NCBI RefSeq assembly: GCF_965228935.1
Contig: NZ_OZ245846.1
Span: forward strand, 2,542,001-2,606,000
Direction of reading: 5' to 3'
Length of the DNA stretch: 64,000 bases
Source of the DNA: Ulvibacterium sp965228935
Lineage (GTDB): Bacteria > Bacteroidota > Bacteroidia > Flavobacteriales > Flavobacteriaceae
This document shows, in pieces, positions 23,825-32,621 of the stretch (within the stretch, counting starts at the first letter, position 1; every line of letters begins with the position of its first letter). Position numbers and translations under genes: made by a program. The notes below the pieces were generated by a model that worked only from the letters and a program-made list of their open reading frames with translations, was not told where the DNA came from and did not search any database.

Positions 23825-26470
23825 TTAATTCATTGCCTTTCCCTTAAAAATCTCGTGATTCCCGTCCCCTCCGGATTTCAAATAGGCGAACAGATCCAAG
23901 ACCTCCTGTTCATTCAACCGATTCAAAAGCCCAGGAGGCATCGGGGAGATGGGGGAGAGTTCCCGCTTTTCCACCTCATTTGTAGCCAATTCCACGGTAT
24001 AGCTTTCATTGAACGGATTGGGCATTAAGGTAATGCTCGTATCATCCTCCGCCTTTATGCGTCCCGCAATTTTCTTCCCATCCTTCATATGGAAAAGGGT
24101 ATTGGCATACTGGTCCGAGATTTCATCATGTGGACTGTAAATCGCGAAAAGCAAATCGTAGTCGCTAAACTTGGTATGGGCCTGTGTCAGATCCGGTCCG
24201 GCGGCGCCACCTTCACCCCGCATACGATGGCATAATACGCACATGGCCGCCTGGTAGGCGCGCTCCCCGTCCGCAAAGGTGCCACTATAATTTTGTAGAC
24301 CGCCTCCCCAAAGGATATGGCTCATATCACGTCCTGAATACTCCCGTCCAGGCCCGATGGGTTGCGGTAAATCGGCCACTGCGGTCGAGGGGGAGTATAC
24401 ACCGGATATTTCCTGAAAATACTCCCTTTTGTCCTCGGGGACATTGGTCATGGCCTGTAGGCGTACATTTTCCATATAGGCTTTAAAGCTCATCCCGCCT
24501 TTGGCCCCCAGTACATCATAGAACCAGAGGAAGTATTTTTCGCGCAAATCGTTCGTCCAACCTTCGGTGGCATGGCTCAAAAGAAGACCGTAATAGATGG
24601 ACTCGCTAGGGGGCATCTTGGCAATAACTTCTCGGATGAGTGGACCATATTGTTCACTACGCTGTGTAGCCTCCTCGGAAAGCAGTTCCACACCTTCGGT
24701 CACCGTTTTTTCCTTGGTATGCCTTTCCAAAAGCTTTACTATATTTTCGGTGGCCCCATCGGCTTTTAAATAGAGCAGCAGTTGGGCCAGTTCTCGGTTC
24801 ACGGCATTGTTGGCATGCGGAAAATAGGAGTTCAATTTTCTGGCCGTTGCCCTTCTATGTCGTTCGTCGGGTTCGCCCATCCGGATAAATACCAGCGCAT
24901 AACTTCGCAACAATGCGATTTGCTGCTGTTTCGTAAGTTGCTCCAATCTCAATTGAGCTAATTTGTCCAGAATACGCCCCTGAAGGTCTTTATCCCCTTG
25001 CCGAGCCAAGGCAATACCAGATTCCAGAATTTTGGCCGCGTCTTTTTCAGTAAAAAAGCGGTTTTGCCATTGATCTACCGGTCGGTGTTCCAAGACCATC
25101 CGGGAGGCATAGCGTATGAACCGGTCTTCATGCCCCAAATTGGCCCAAGCCAGGGGGATGGCCTCTTCGGATTCCTCGGTATGGTATTTCTCAATGTTTT
25201 GGCGCAGTTCCCGAAGGGCCTTTGCCTCCGGACTGGTTTCTGCTTCTGCGGTTCCCATATCTTCCCCGGTATAGCGTAAACGGTACAAATGGGAATTCAA
25301 TCCACGGCCTCCGGTGGCAAAATACAAATGACCGTCGGAACCGGCTATCATATCGGTAAGCGGTAGGGGAGTACCGGATAGGAATTCCTCCCGAACCCCG
25401 GTATAGCTACTTCCTTTTGGCTTTAGGTCGATAAAATACACCGTACCAAAACTCCAATCCATCACAAGAAGTCCGTTTTTGTATCTAGAAGGAAAGTTGA
25501 GCTTGGCCCCGGAAAGAACAGCAGTTGGGGAACCTTGTTCCAAATTGTGTACCGCGGGCAGGTTATCCGGATAATATTCCGGCCACTTGCCGGAACCGGT
25601 CCGCCAACCATATTCACTGCCACTGGTCACATGGTTGATACGTGTTGGGCGGTACCAAGGCATCCCTATGTCCCATTCCATATCGGCGTCGTAAGTGAAC
25701 AGTTCACCATCTTTGTTAAAGGCAATATCGAATGGATTTCGATAGCCTGCTGAAATGATTTCCCAGTCCGTACCTTCAGGATTAAATTTAGCGATCCAAC
25801 CCCCTGGCGCCTTGATATCATTGGCATGGCCTCGGGCATCGAGATAGGGAGGGAATAGATTGTCCTCATCCCAATTTGCGGGAAGTCGGCTATTCTCCAA
25901 AAGGGATTCCGGAATTAAGGTATGGTTTCCGGCGATAAAATAGATTTCCTTTCCATCGGGACTGGGCACAAAACTATGTGGCCCATGTTCCCCTTGTCCT
26001 TCCAACTTCAACAACATCTCCAATTTATCCAATTCGCCATCGTTATCGGTATCCGTTAAACGGTATACTCCGCTACCGTTTTCCTCCTCGTCCGGAACCT
26101 CCTCGTCCCATCTCTTGTTTACCGATACGTATAGGCTGTTATGGGCCCATAACAGCCCATGGGCCTCCCCGATTTTGAGATTTACACTATCTACCTTTGA
26201 AGCGGAAATGACATCACCTTCCTTAGGGGCCTGGAAGAAATAGATTTTCCCTCTTTGGTCACAGGCGTATACCGTTTCGTTCGGGCCTTGGGCCAAGGCC
26301 ACCCATGATCCCTGTCCATGGATGCTGGGCCTATAGAGGTCTTCGAGGACGAAATTATCAGGGAGGTTGAATTCAATTTCTTTTTCTGGGGTTACTGAAG
26401 TTTCTTGGGTACAGGAAAGCAAAAGGCAGCCCACAAAAAATAGGTAGGCCACGGTGATGTTTTTGGTCAT
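23825..26470 (-). CDS. Beta-propeller lipoprotein with C-terminal cytochrome c (haem) domain
   Basis: 881 residues with lipoprotein signal (FVGCLLLSC). Residues 35-400 form a propeller of the sorbosone/glucose dehydrogenase or DUF7133 type (LYVSVNKRWDEE, GGWIAKFNPEG, RNPFDIAFNKDGELFTYDAD). Residues 420-700 are helical repeats. The last 140 residues carry the haem site CVLCH (AAMCVLCHRMRGEGGAAGPD) with SPMPPGLL as the likely axial Met, as in planctomycete/Bacteroidota haem-binding proteins. It may oxidise a sugar or sorbosone-like substrate in the envelope. It is divergent from a Tat-exported sugar isomerase, which suggests a shared substrate. Confidence 0.82.
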   Translation of the reverse strand: MTKNITVAYLFFVGCLLLSCTQETSVTPEKEIEFNLPDNFVLEDLYRPSIHGQGSWVALAQGPNETVYACDQRGKIYFFQAPKEGDVISASKVDSVNLKIGEAHGLLWAHNSLYVSVNKRWDEEVPDEEENGSGVYRLTDTDNDGELDKLEMLLKLEGQGEHGPHSFVPSPDGKEIYFIAGNHTLIPESLLENSRLPANWDEDNLFPPYLDARGHANDIKAPGGWIAKFNPEGTDWEIISAGYRNPFDIAFNKDGELFTYDADMEWDIGMPWYRPTRINHVTSGSEYGWRTGSGKWPEYYPDNLPAVHNLEQGSPTAVLSGAKLNFPSRYKNGLLVMDWSFGTVYFIDLKPKGSSYTGVREEFLSGTPLPLTDMIAGSDGHLYFATGGRGLNSHLYRLRYTGEDMGTAEAETSPEAKALRELRQNIEKYHTEESEEAIPLAWANLGHEDRFIRYASRMVLEHRPVDQWQNRFFTEKDAAKILESGIALARQGDKDLQGRILDKLAQLRLEQLTKQQQIALLRSYALVFIRMGEPDERHRRATARKLNSYFPHANNAVNRELAQLLLYLKADGATENIVKLLERHTKEKTVTEGVELLSEEATQRSEQYGPLIREVIAKMPPSESIYYGLLLSHATEGWTNDLREKYFLWFYDVLGAKGGMSFKAYMENVRLQAMTNVPEDKREYFQEISGVYSPSTAVADLPQPIGPGREYSGRDMSHILWGGGLQNYSGTFADGERAYQAAMCVLCHRMRGEGGAAGPDLTQAHTKFSDYDLLFAIYSPHDEISDQYANTLFHMKDGKKIAGRIKAEDDTSITLMPNPFNESYTVELATNEVEKRELSPISPMPPGLLNRLNEQEVLDLFAYLKSGGDGNHEIFKGKAMN

Positions 26471-26543
26471 TTTATAAAACTTTTATCGGGTTTTGCATAA
26501 AAATAGTGAATTGCCATGGGATTCCAAGCTGCATGGAAATGGT

Positions 26544-26551
26544 TATCTTTG
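26544..26551 (+). promoter_or_regulatory. -7 element upstream of the sugar isomerase gene
   Basis: TATCTTTG followed by G fits the TAnnTTTG consensus and lies 31 bases upstream of the ATG at 26583. It supports that ATG over a TTG at 26493. Confidence 0.5.
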
Positions 26552-26582
26552 GAATTCACCATTTCAAACAACTTTTTTAGAT

Positions 26583-27533
26583 ATGAATCGACGTAAATTT
26601 ATGAACGGAGCCGCAATGTTGGGTGCGGGTTCCGTGATTACCGGATTTTCCCCATCAGATTTGGCAACCGCTCCAAAACCCAAAAAAATCAAGCATAATC
26701 CTATTGGGGTGTCCACCTATTCCTTTTGGCAGTTCAATGGCCCCAAGGAAAATGTACCTATGGAGCTTTGTATCGAAAAAGCGGCGGCCATGGGTTTTGA
26801 TGGCATTGAATTGTTATTGGTACAAATGAACTCAGAGGATAATGGATATCTTCAAAAATTGAAGAAACAGGCCTTTCATGCCGGTTTGGATCTTATGGGT
26901 TTTTCCACCCACCAAGGCTATCTAAGTCCGGAAAAAAGATATCGGGAGCAAAATATTTCAAAAACCTTGCACCAAATAGAATTGGCCTATAAATTGGGCA
27001 TCCCCACCATGCGATTGAATACGGGACGTTGGGGAACCTCAAAGTCCTTTGATGATTTAATGGCGAATAAGGGAATGGAGCCGACTTTGGAAGGATATAC
27101 GGATGAAGATGGTTTTAAATGGGTCATCGACGCCATTGAGAAATGTATACCCACGGCCGAAAGATGTGGAGTGGTGCTGGGATTGGAGAACCACTGGGGC
27201 CTAGGACGTACCGCGGAAGGTGTAAAACGCATTGTAGATGCTATCGATAGCCCTTGGCTTCAGGTAACCTTGGATACCGGAAATTTTTTGGAGAATCGGG
27301 AAGCCCAGATGGAATTATTGGCACCCCAGACCTATTTGGTACAGGCCAAAACTTATTATGGCGGCGGGAAATGGTACAGCTTGGATATCGATTATCCCAA
27401 AATTGGGGAGATGATGCGTAGGCATAATTATAAAGGATATATTTCACTTGAATTTGAGGGCAACGAGTCCCCGGATACCGCTGTTCCCAAAGGCCTGGAG
27501 CTGTTACGTGAGTCCTTTTGGTACGAGTTGTAA
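26583..27533 (+). CDS. Tat-exported sugar phosphate isomerase/epimerase-like TIM-barrel protein
   Basis: 316 residues from the ATG at 26583. A promoter-like TATCTTTG lies between this ATG and an earlier in-frame TTG. The N-terminus MNRRKFMNGAAMLGAGSVIT is a twin-arginine signal, so it folds in the cytoplasm and is exported. The xylose isomerase-like barrel shows MGFDGIELLLVQMNSED, GVVLGLENHWGLGRT and LQVTLDTGNFLENREA as metal-site strands. It ends with ISLEFEGNESP. The substrate is probably a sugar or inositol derivative. It is divergent from the haem lipoprotein gene. Confidence 0.85.
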   Translation: MNRRKFMNGAAMLGAGSVITGFSPSDLATAPKPKKIKHNPIGVSTYSFWQFNGPKENVPMELCIEKAAAMGFDGIELLLVQMNSEDNGYLQKLKKQAFHAGLDLMGFSTHQGYLSPEKRYREQNISKTLHQIELAYKLGIPTMRLNTGRWGTSKSFDDLMANKGMEPTLEGYTDEDGFKWVIDAIEKCIPTAERCGVVLGLENHWGLGRTAEGVKRIVDAIDSPWLQVTLDTGNFLENREAQMELLAPQTYLVQAKTYYGGGKWYSLDIDYPKIGEMMRRHNYKGYISLEFEGNESPDTAVPKGLELLRESFWYEL

Positions 27534-27578
27534 GTCCCTTGGATTTCTCCTTTTTTTTGAGAGCTTATATAAATGAAA

Positions 27579-27603
27579 AAACTCCGGTAATCAGCCGGAG
27601 TTT
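27579..27603. terminator. Rho-independent terminator between the isomerase and rpoD
   Basis: AAACTCCGG (27579-27587) pairs with CCGGAGTTT (27595-27603) in a 9-bp stem with a 7-base loop. A-run before and T-run after make it usable in both directions, for the isomerase gene and for rpoD, which converge here. Confidence 0.75.
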
Positions 27604-27717
27604 ATTCATCAATCAAAAAACGAACAGTCATGATAAACTGTTGTTAACCTTAAAATTACAATATATATGCCACAAATCCAATTTGTGGAATATTTAACAT
27701 GCTATTTTATAAAATAA

Positions 27718-28581
27718 TTAACCAAGATAGGTCTTTAGAATCTTGCTTCTGGAGGTATGTTTTAACCTCCGTATCGCTTTTTCCTTAATTTGGCGAACCC
27801 GCTCCCGGGTAAGATCAAAGGTTTCCCCGATTTCTTCCAAGGTCATTGAATGTTGTCCTGCCAGACCGAAATAAAGACGGATAACGTCAGCTTCCCTTGG
27901 GGTCAATGTTTCCAGGGCACGCTCAATTTCGGTACGCAAGGACTCATGCAACAAATCCTTGTCGGGATTGGGGGATTCCCCACTACGTAGTACATCATAA
28001 AGATTGGAATCCTCGCCATCGATTAAAGGGGCATCCATGGATACATGTCGCCCTGAATTTTTTAAGGACTGTTTTACGTCCTCCACGGTCATATCCAATT
28101 CCTTTGCAATTTCTTCTGCAGAAGGTACACGTTCATGCGCCTGCTCCAAAAAGGCGAAGGTCTTGTTGATCTTGTTGATGGAACCAATTTTGTTCAAAGG
28201 CAACCGAACAATACGGGATTGCTCTGCCAGTGCCTGTAGAATGGACTGTCTGATCCACCAAACGGCATAGGAGATAAATTTAAATCCCCGTGTTTCGTCA
28301 AAACGTTGGGCCGCTTTGATCAATCCTAAATTACCCTCATTGATAAGGTCAGGTAGGGTAAGGCCCTGATTTTGATATTGCTTGGCAACGGAAACCACGA
28401 ATCGAAGGTTGGCCTTTGTGAGTTTTTCAAGAGCGATCTGGTCGCCTGCCTTGATGCGTTGGGCCAATTCCACTTCCTCATCCGCTGTGATAAGGTCTAC
28501 TTTGCCAATTTCCTGCAAATACTTGTCCAAAGACGCGGTTTCCCTATTGGTAACCTGTTTTGTAATCTTTAGTTGTCTCAT
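27718..28581 (-). CDS. rpoD: Primary RNA polymerase sigma factor RpoD/SigA (short Bacteroidota form)
   Basis: 287 residues, far shorter than E. coli RpoD because region 1.1 is missing, as is usual in Bacteroidota. Region 1.2 is DKYLQEIGKVDLITADEE. Region 2 contains LPDLINEGNLGLIKAAQRFD and FKFISYAVWWIRQSILQ. Region 3 starts SAEEIAKELDM. Region 4 has LTPREADVIRLYFGL and LEEIGETFDLTRERVRQIKE. It recognises the TAnnTTTG promoters seen through the window. It follows pnp on the same strand. Confidence 0.96.
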   Translation of the reverse strand: MRQLKITKQVTNRETASLDKYLQEIGKVDLITADEEVELAQRIKAGDQIALEKLTKANLRFVVSVAKQYQNQGLTLPDLINEGNLGLIKAAQRFDETRGFKFISYAVWWIRQSILQALAEQSRIVRLPLNKIGSINKINKTFAFLEQAHERVPSAEEIAKELDMTVEDVKQSLKNSGRHVSMDAPLIDGEDSNLYDVLRSGESPNPDKDLLHESLRTEIERALETLTPREADVIRLYFGLAGQHSMTLEEIGETFDLTRERVRQIKEKAIRRLKHTSRSKILKTYLG

Positions 28582-28715
28582 CTACAATTTTCCTTTCTAG
28601 TTAAGTTCATTACGCCTAAGCTGCATATACTTATACGTAAAAAAGATGGAAATGTTACAATTGGGTCAAAAAAACTTAATTTTTTGGTTAATAGATCGAT
28701 TTTTTGATAAAAAAA

Positions 28716-28736
28716 GCCCTAACCAATGGCTAGGGC
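28716..28736 (-). terminator. Terminator downstream of pnp
   Basis: GCCCTA (28716-28721) pairs with TAGGGC (28731-28736), extended by two further pairs inside. On the minus strand the stem is followed by seven T, 24 bases after the pnp stop codon. Confidence 0.7.
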
Positions 28737-28759
28737 GTTTAGCAAGGCTTATGAATTAT

Positions 28760-30979
28760 CTAATTCCGTCGTGGTTTTCTATCTCGGTTATCCCGACGCC
28801 GATCGTCCCTTCCGCGGTTACGGTCATTGTTTCTTGGAGGCCTTTCTACAAAACCCTCTGGTTTTGGAAGCAACGCTTTACGGGAGACCTTTTCTTTTTT
28901 GGTCCTCGGGTCGATACCCATGTATTTTACATCAAACACATCGCCCATGTTCACTACATCGGAAACATTTTCGGTACGTTTCCAATCCAATTCCGAAACA
29001 TGAAGCAGTACTTCGTTGCCTGGGGCATCGTTGTATTCCACAACAGCACCAAAATCGAGCATTTTAATCACCTTAACTTCATAAACGCTACCGACTTCGG
29101 GCTTGAACATCAAGGCATCTATTTTCGCTAAAACGGTATCGATGCCATCTTGGTCGGTACCTAAAATTTCTACCATACCTTCTCCCGTCACCGGATCTTC
29201 ATTGATGACAATTGTCGTCTTGGTCTCTTTCTGCAACTCCTGGATTACCTTTCCGCCAGGACCGATCAAGGCACCAATGAATTCGTTGGGTATAACTGTG
29301 GTAACCATTTTGGGTGCATGGGGCTTAACGTCCGGTCTTGGATCGGCGATGGTATCCACTAATTTCTCCAAAATATGCAAACGCCCATCCCTGGCCTGCT
29401 TTAGGGCCTTTACCAAGATTTCATAAGACAGGCCTTTTACTTTGATATCCATTTGACAGGCCGTAATACCATCTGCAGTCCCTGTCACCTTAAAGTCCAT
29501 ATCGCCCAAATGATCTTCATCTCCCAAAATATCGGAAAGTACTGCATATTTTCCGCTATCGGCATCGGAAATCAATCCCATGGCAATTCCTGAGACCGGT
29601 TTTTTAAATTGTACCCCAGCATCCATCAAAGCCATGGTTCCCGAACAGACAGTAGCCATGGAGGAGGAACCATTACTTTCCAATACCTCGGAAACCACAC
29701 GAACGGTATAGGGACAATCCTCGGGGATCATACCCTTTAAAGCACGTTGGGCCAGGTTACCATGGCCTACTTCCCTACGGGAGGTGCCACGAATAGGTCG
29801 GGCCTCCCCGGTTGAAAATGGGGGAAAGTTGTAGTGCAGATAAAAGGTTTCCTCGCCTTCGTAGGACGGCATATCTATTTGGTTGGCCTCTCGGGAGGTT
29901 CCCAAAGTTACCGTTGCCAGGGCCTGGGTTTCGCCTCGAGTAAATATAGCTGAACCATGGGTGGAAGGCAAATAATCCACTTCGCACCAAATAGGTCGGA
30001 TTTCATCGGTTTTTCTACCATCCAATCGTAAGCCCTCATTCAGGGTGAGGTCACGGACGGCTTCTTTCTCGGCCTTATAAAAATACTTGGAAATCAGGTC
30101 GCCGTTTTCCTCCAATTCCTCTTCGGTAAAATTGGCTTGTACTTCTTCCTTTAAAGCATCGAACGCGGCGCTGCGCTCCTGCTTGGCCGAACCTGCTTTA
30201 GCTACGGCATATACCTTATCATAGGTAAGGTCGTGTATTTTGCTTTCCAGTTCCTCATCTTCCTGTGCCCCCTCGTACTCCCGAACTTCCTTTTTACCAA
30301 AGGCCTCGGCCAATCGTAACTGGGCGGCACATTGTACCTTGATCGCCTCATGGGCAAATTTAATGGCCTCGGTCATGTCTTCCTCGGAGATTTCCTTCAT
30401 TTCACCTTCCACCATCATTACGGAATCGGCGGAGGCCCCAATGACCATATCTATATCACTTTCTTCCAATTGTGCCCGGGTAGGATTAATGATAAACTCC
30501 CCGTTTATACGCCCCACACGACATTCGGAAATGGCACATTCAAAGGGGAAATCGGAAAGTTGAATGGCCGCGGATGCCGCCAATCCGGCCATGGCATCGG
30601 GCATAACGTTCTCGTCATGGGACATGAGTTGGATCATCACCTGGGTCTCCGAATGGTAATCCTTTGGAAAGAGCGGGCGTAGTACCCGGTCTACCAATCG
30701 CATGGTCAAAACCTCGCCGTCGCTGGGCCTGGCCTCTCTTTTAAAAAATCCACCGGGATAACGGCCAGAGGCCGCAAACTTTTCGCGATAATCTACCGTT
30801 AAGGGCAAAAAATCGACATCACTTGGTTTGTAATTGGAAACTACCGTACACAATAGCATACATTTTCCGGATTGGACAACAACGGATCCATGGGCCTGTT
30901 TTGCCAATTTTCCGGTTTCGATAGAGATTTCCCTACCGTCACCGAGGTCAATGACCTCTTTAAAAGTCTTTGGAATCAT
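28760..30979 (-). CDS. pnp: Polyribonucleotide nucleotidyltransferase (PNPase)
   Basis: 739 residues, close to the usual 710-740. It degrades mRNA 3'-5' using phosphate. It has two RNase PH domains (the first from IPKTFKEVIDLGDGREISIE, the second from EGLRLDGRKTDEIRPIWCEV), a KH domain with the loop LIGPGGKVIQELQKET, and an S1 domain (GSVYEVKVIKMLDFGAVVEY). It ends in an Arg/Asp-rich tail (NRGRDDRRRDNRDRKPRRN) typical of Bacteroidota. It sits between rpsO and rpoD on one strand, a conserved order. Confidence 0.97.
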   Translation of the reverse strand: MIPKTFKEVIDLGDGREISIETGKLAKQAHGSVVVQSGKCMLLCTVVSNYKPSDVDFLPLTVDYREKFAASGRYPGGFFKREARPSDGEVLTMRLVDRVLRPLFPKDYHSETQVMIQLMSHDENVMPDAMAGLAASAAIQLSDFPFECAISECRVGRINGEFIINPTRAQLEESDIDMVIGASADSVMMVEGEMKEISEEDMTEAIKFAHEAIKVQCAAQLRLAEAFGKKEVREYEGAQEDEELESKIHDLTYDKVYAVAKAGSAKQERSAAFDALKEEVQANFTEEELEENGDLISKYFYKAEKEAVRDLTLNEGLRLDGRKTDEIRPIWCEVDYLPSTHGSAIFTRGETQALATVTLGTSREANQIDMPSYEGEETFYLHYNFPPFSTGEARPIRGTSRREVGHGNLAQRALKGMIPEDCPYTVRVVSEVLESNGSSSMATVCSGTMALMDAGVQFKKPVSGIAMGLISDADSGKYAVLSDILGDEDHLGDMDFKVTGTADGITACQMDIKVKGLSYEILVKALKQARDGRLHILEKLVDTIADPRPDVKPHAPKMVTTVIPNEFIGALIGPGGKVIQELQKETKTTIVINEDPVTGEGMVEILGTDQDGIDTVLAKIDALMFKPEVGSVYEVKVIKMLDFGAVVEYNDAPGNEVLLHVSELDWKRTENVSDVVNMGDVFDVKYMGIDPRTKKEKVSRKALLPKPEGFVERPPRNNDRNRGRDDRRRDNRDRKPRRN

Positions 30980-31136
30980 ACATTTGATTTAATCCACCTG
31001 TGGCGGATTTGTTAAACAATGGTCTACCGTCTTACCGGACGGCCAGGGTTGTGTTGTTGTGTTGACCAATGAAAAACTGTGTGCAGCTTTTTTAACCCCG
31101 AAATCATCGAGGTCGTTTAAAAATGGCAATGGAAAA

Positions 31137-31153
31137 GGGGAGCATTGCTCCCC
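31137..31153 (-). terminator. Terminator between rpsO and pnp
   Basis: GGGGAGC (31137-31143) pairs with GCTCCCC (31147-31153), a 7-bp GC-rich stem with a three-base loop, followed by TTTT on the minus strand. It lies just after the rpsO stop codon and would reduce read-through into pnp. Confidence 0.75.
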
Positions 31154-31159
31154 ATATTT

Positions 31160-31429
31160 TTACTTCCTAATATTCAAATCTTTAATCAATTCACGATATT
31201 TTACAATATCCTTTTTCTTGAGATAGTCCAAAAGGCTCCTTCGCTTCCCTACCAAACGCACCAAAGATCTTTCGGTATTAAAGTCCTTGTGATTTTTTTT
31301 AAGGTGCTGGGTAAGGTGGTTGATACGATGTGTAAACAAAGCAATCTGCCCTTCCGTAGAGCCCGTGTTGGTGTCTTTTCCGCCGTATTTTTTAAAGATA
31401 TCGGCCTTAATTTCCTTGGTTAAATACAT
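31160..31429 (-). CDS. rpsO: Ribosomal protein S15
   Basis: 89 residues, exact family length. It opens MYLTKEIKADIFKKYG and carries the typical helices NTGSTEGQIALFTHRINHLT, HLKKNHKDFNTERSLVRLVG and GKRRSLLDYLKKKD. It binds 16S rRNA in the small ribosomal subunit and stabilises the central domain. It heads the rpsO-pnp order. A hairpin and a promoter element lie in its leader region. Confidence 0.97.
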   Translation of the reverse strand: MYLTKEIKADIFKKYGGKDTNTGSTEGQIALFTHRINHLTQHLKKNHKDFNTERSLVRLVGKRRSLLDYLKKKDIVKYRELIKDLNIRK

Positions 31430-31461
31430 TCCAATATTCTATTAAATGATTTTTATGTATT

Positions 31462-31478
31462 TGATTGATTTTCAATCA
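31462..31478 (-). promoter_or_regulatory. Palindrome near the rpsO start of transcription
   Basis: TGATTGA (31462-31468), TTT, TCAATCA (31472-31478) is a perfect 7-bp inverted repeat 33 bases upstream of rpsO, directly downstream of the -7 element at 31483-31491. It could be an operator or a leader hairpin linked to S15 autoregulation. The role is not determined. Confidence 0.35.
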
Positions 31479-31482
31479 GTGC

Positions 31483-31491
31483 GCAAAGATA
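31483..31491 (-). promoter_or_regulatory. -7 promoter element upstream of rpsO
   Basis: TATCTTTGC on the minus strand is a perfect TAnnTTTG match 54 bases upstream of the rpsO ATG. Confidence 0.55.
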
Positions 31492-31698
31492 GAAATATTT
31501 TTAGATTACAGGACTGTTTTGGACTATCTCAGTAATTTTTTTTGAGCCTGGTTAAACCTTTCGTGACATTCTTTAGTCCTAGGAGGGTAATGTTAAAAAA
31601 ATGTTAGTATGAAATGAGCCATTTTAAGTGTTGGTTTTAGATCAAATCTTTAATGGCGAATTGCATTTTACCTATTAAACCATTTAAAAATTAAAAAA

Positions 31699-32568
31699 AT
31701 GAAAAGTCTCAAAAAAATGAACTTTACAGGGTTACTTCCGATGACCCTCGGGATGGCAACGATGCTGTTTTTTTCCTGTAACAAAGAGGAATCGCCGAGT
31801 ATGGATGGCGAGCAAAGTCTGGATGTGGTGGCATTGACCGCCAGTGACGAAGCCGAACTTATTTCTGAAGAAGTCATTACCGTGGCGGAGGACGTATATG
31901 CCACGGATGAAATCAGTACGATTTCCAAAGCGTCTTATCGATCTGATTATCTTCCTGACTGTGTGACCATTACGACCGTGATCACGGATACCACCAGAGA
32001 AAAGACCATCGATTTTGGTTCGGGATGCGAATTACCCAATGGAAATGTCCTTAGCGGAATTATTTTGCTTTCCTATGAAAAGGATATGGAACTGGCCACA
32101 AAGACCATTACCCTTTCTTTGGTGGATTTTACGTTCAATGAAGTTGCCGTGGAAGGTGGTGCCACAATAGAAAGGGTACGTTCCAATGAAAATGGCAACC
32201 CGCAGGCGGATGCGACAGGGGCGTTCAGCGGCACATGGCCGGATGGGAGTACCTCCAATTTTACCGGTAACCGTACCCGGGAATGGATAGAAGGCTACGG
32301 CAGCGGATTCTGGGGCGATAATGTGTTTTTGATTACTGGGAAAAGAACCTATACGGGACCATTAGGCAATGTTTTTATCAAGGAAACCCTAACCCCCTTG
32401 CGAAGGGAGTGGTCCTGCCGTTTCATCGTCAGCGGGATTTTGGAAATTTCCCGGAACGACCTCACCGCCAGTCTCGATTTTGGGGACGGCGAATGTGATG
32501 CCAAAGGTGTTTTAACATATCCTGACGGCAGCACGGAGGAAATCTTCCTTCGACGTTTTAGAAATTGA
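31699..32568 (+). CDS. Lipoprotein of unknown function with two PDGST motifs
   Basis: 289 residues. The N-terminal signal ends LGMATMLFFSCNKEES, a lipobox with acylated Cys at about 27. The body is beta-rich and acidic, with CVTITTVITDTTREKTIDFG and paired motifs GTWPDGSTSNFTGNRTREWI and LTYPDGSTEEIF. I recognise no named family, but similar acidic lipoproteins of about 290 residues are common in Flavobacteriaceae. It stands alone, divergent from rpsO and convergent with accD, with a terminator right after it. Confidence 0.65.
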   Translation: MKSLKKMNFTGLLPMTLGMATMLFFSCNKEESPSMDGEQSLDVVALTASDEAELISEEVITVAEDVYATDEISTISKASYRSDYLPDCVTITTVITDTTREKTIDFGSGCELPNGNVLSGIILLSYEKDMELATKTITLSLVDFTFNEVAVEGGATIERVRSNENGNPQADATGAFSGTWPDGSTSNFTGNRTREWIEGYGSGFWGDNVFLITGKRTYTGPLGNVFIKETLTPLRREWSCRFIVSGILEISRNDLTASLDFGDGECDAKGVLTYPDGSTEEIFLRRFRN

Positions 32569-32593
32569 TAGACTTCTAATTGATTGGGTTGAA

Positions 32594-32620
32594 AAGTCCC
32601 GGCTAATTTGGTCGGGGCTT
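32594..32620 (+). terminator. Terminator downstream of the lipoprotein gene
   Basis: AAGTCCCG (32594-32601) pairs with CGGGGCTT (32613-32620), one G-T wobble, followed by T-rich sequence that contains the accD stop codon. Confidence 0.65.
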
Positions 32621-32621
32621 T

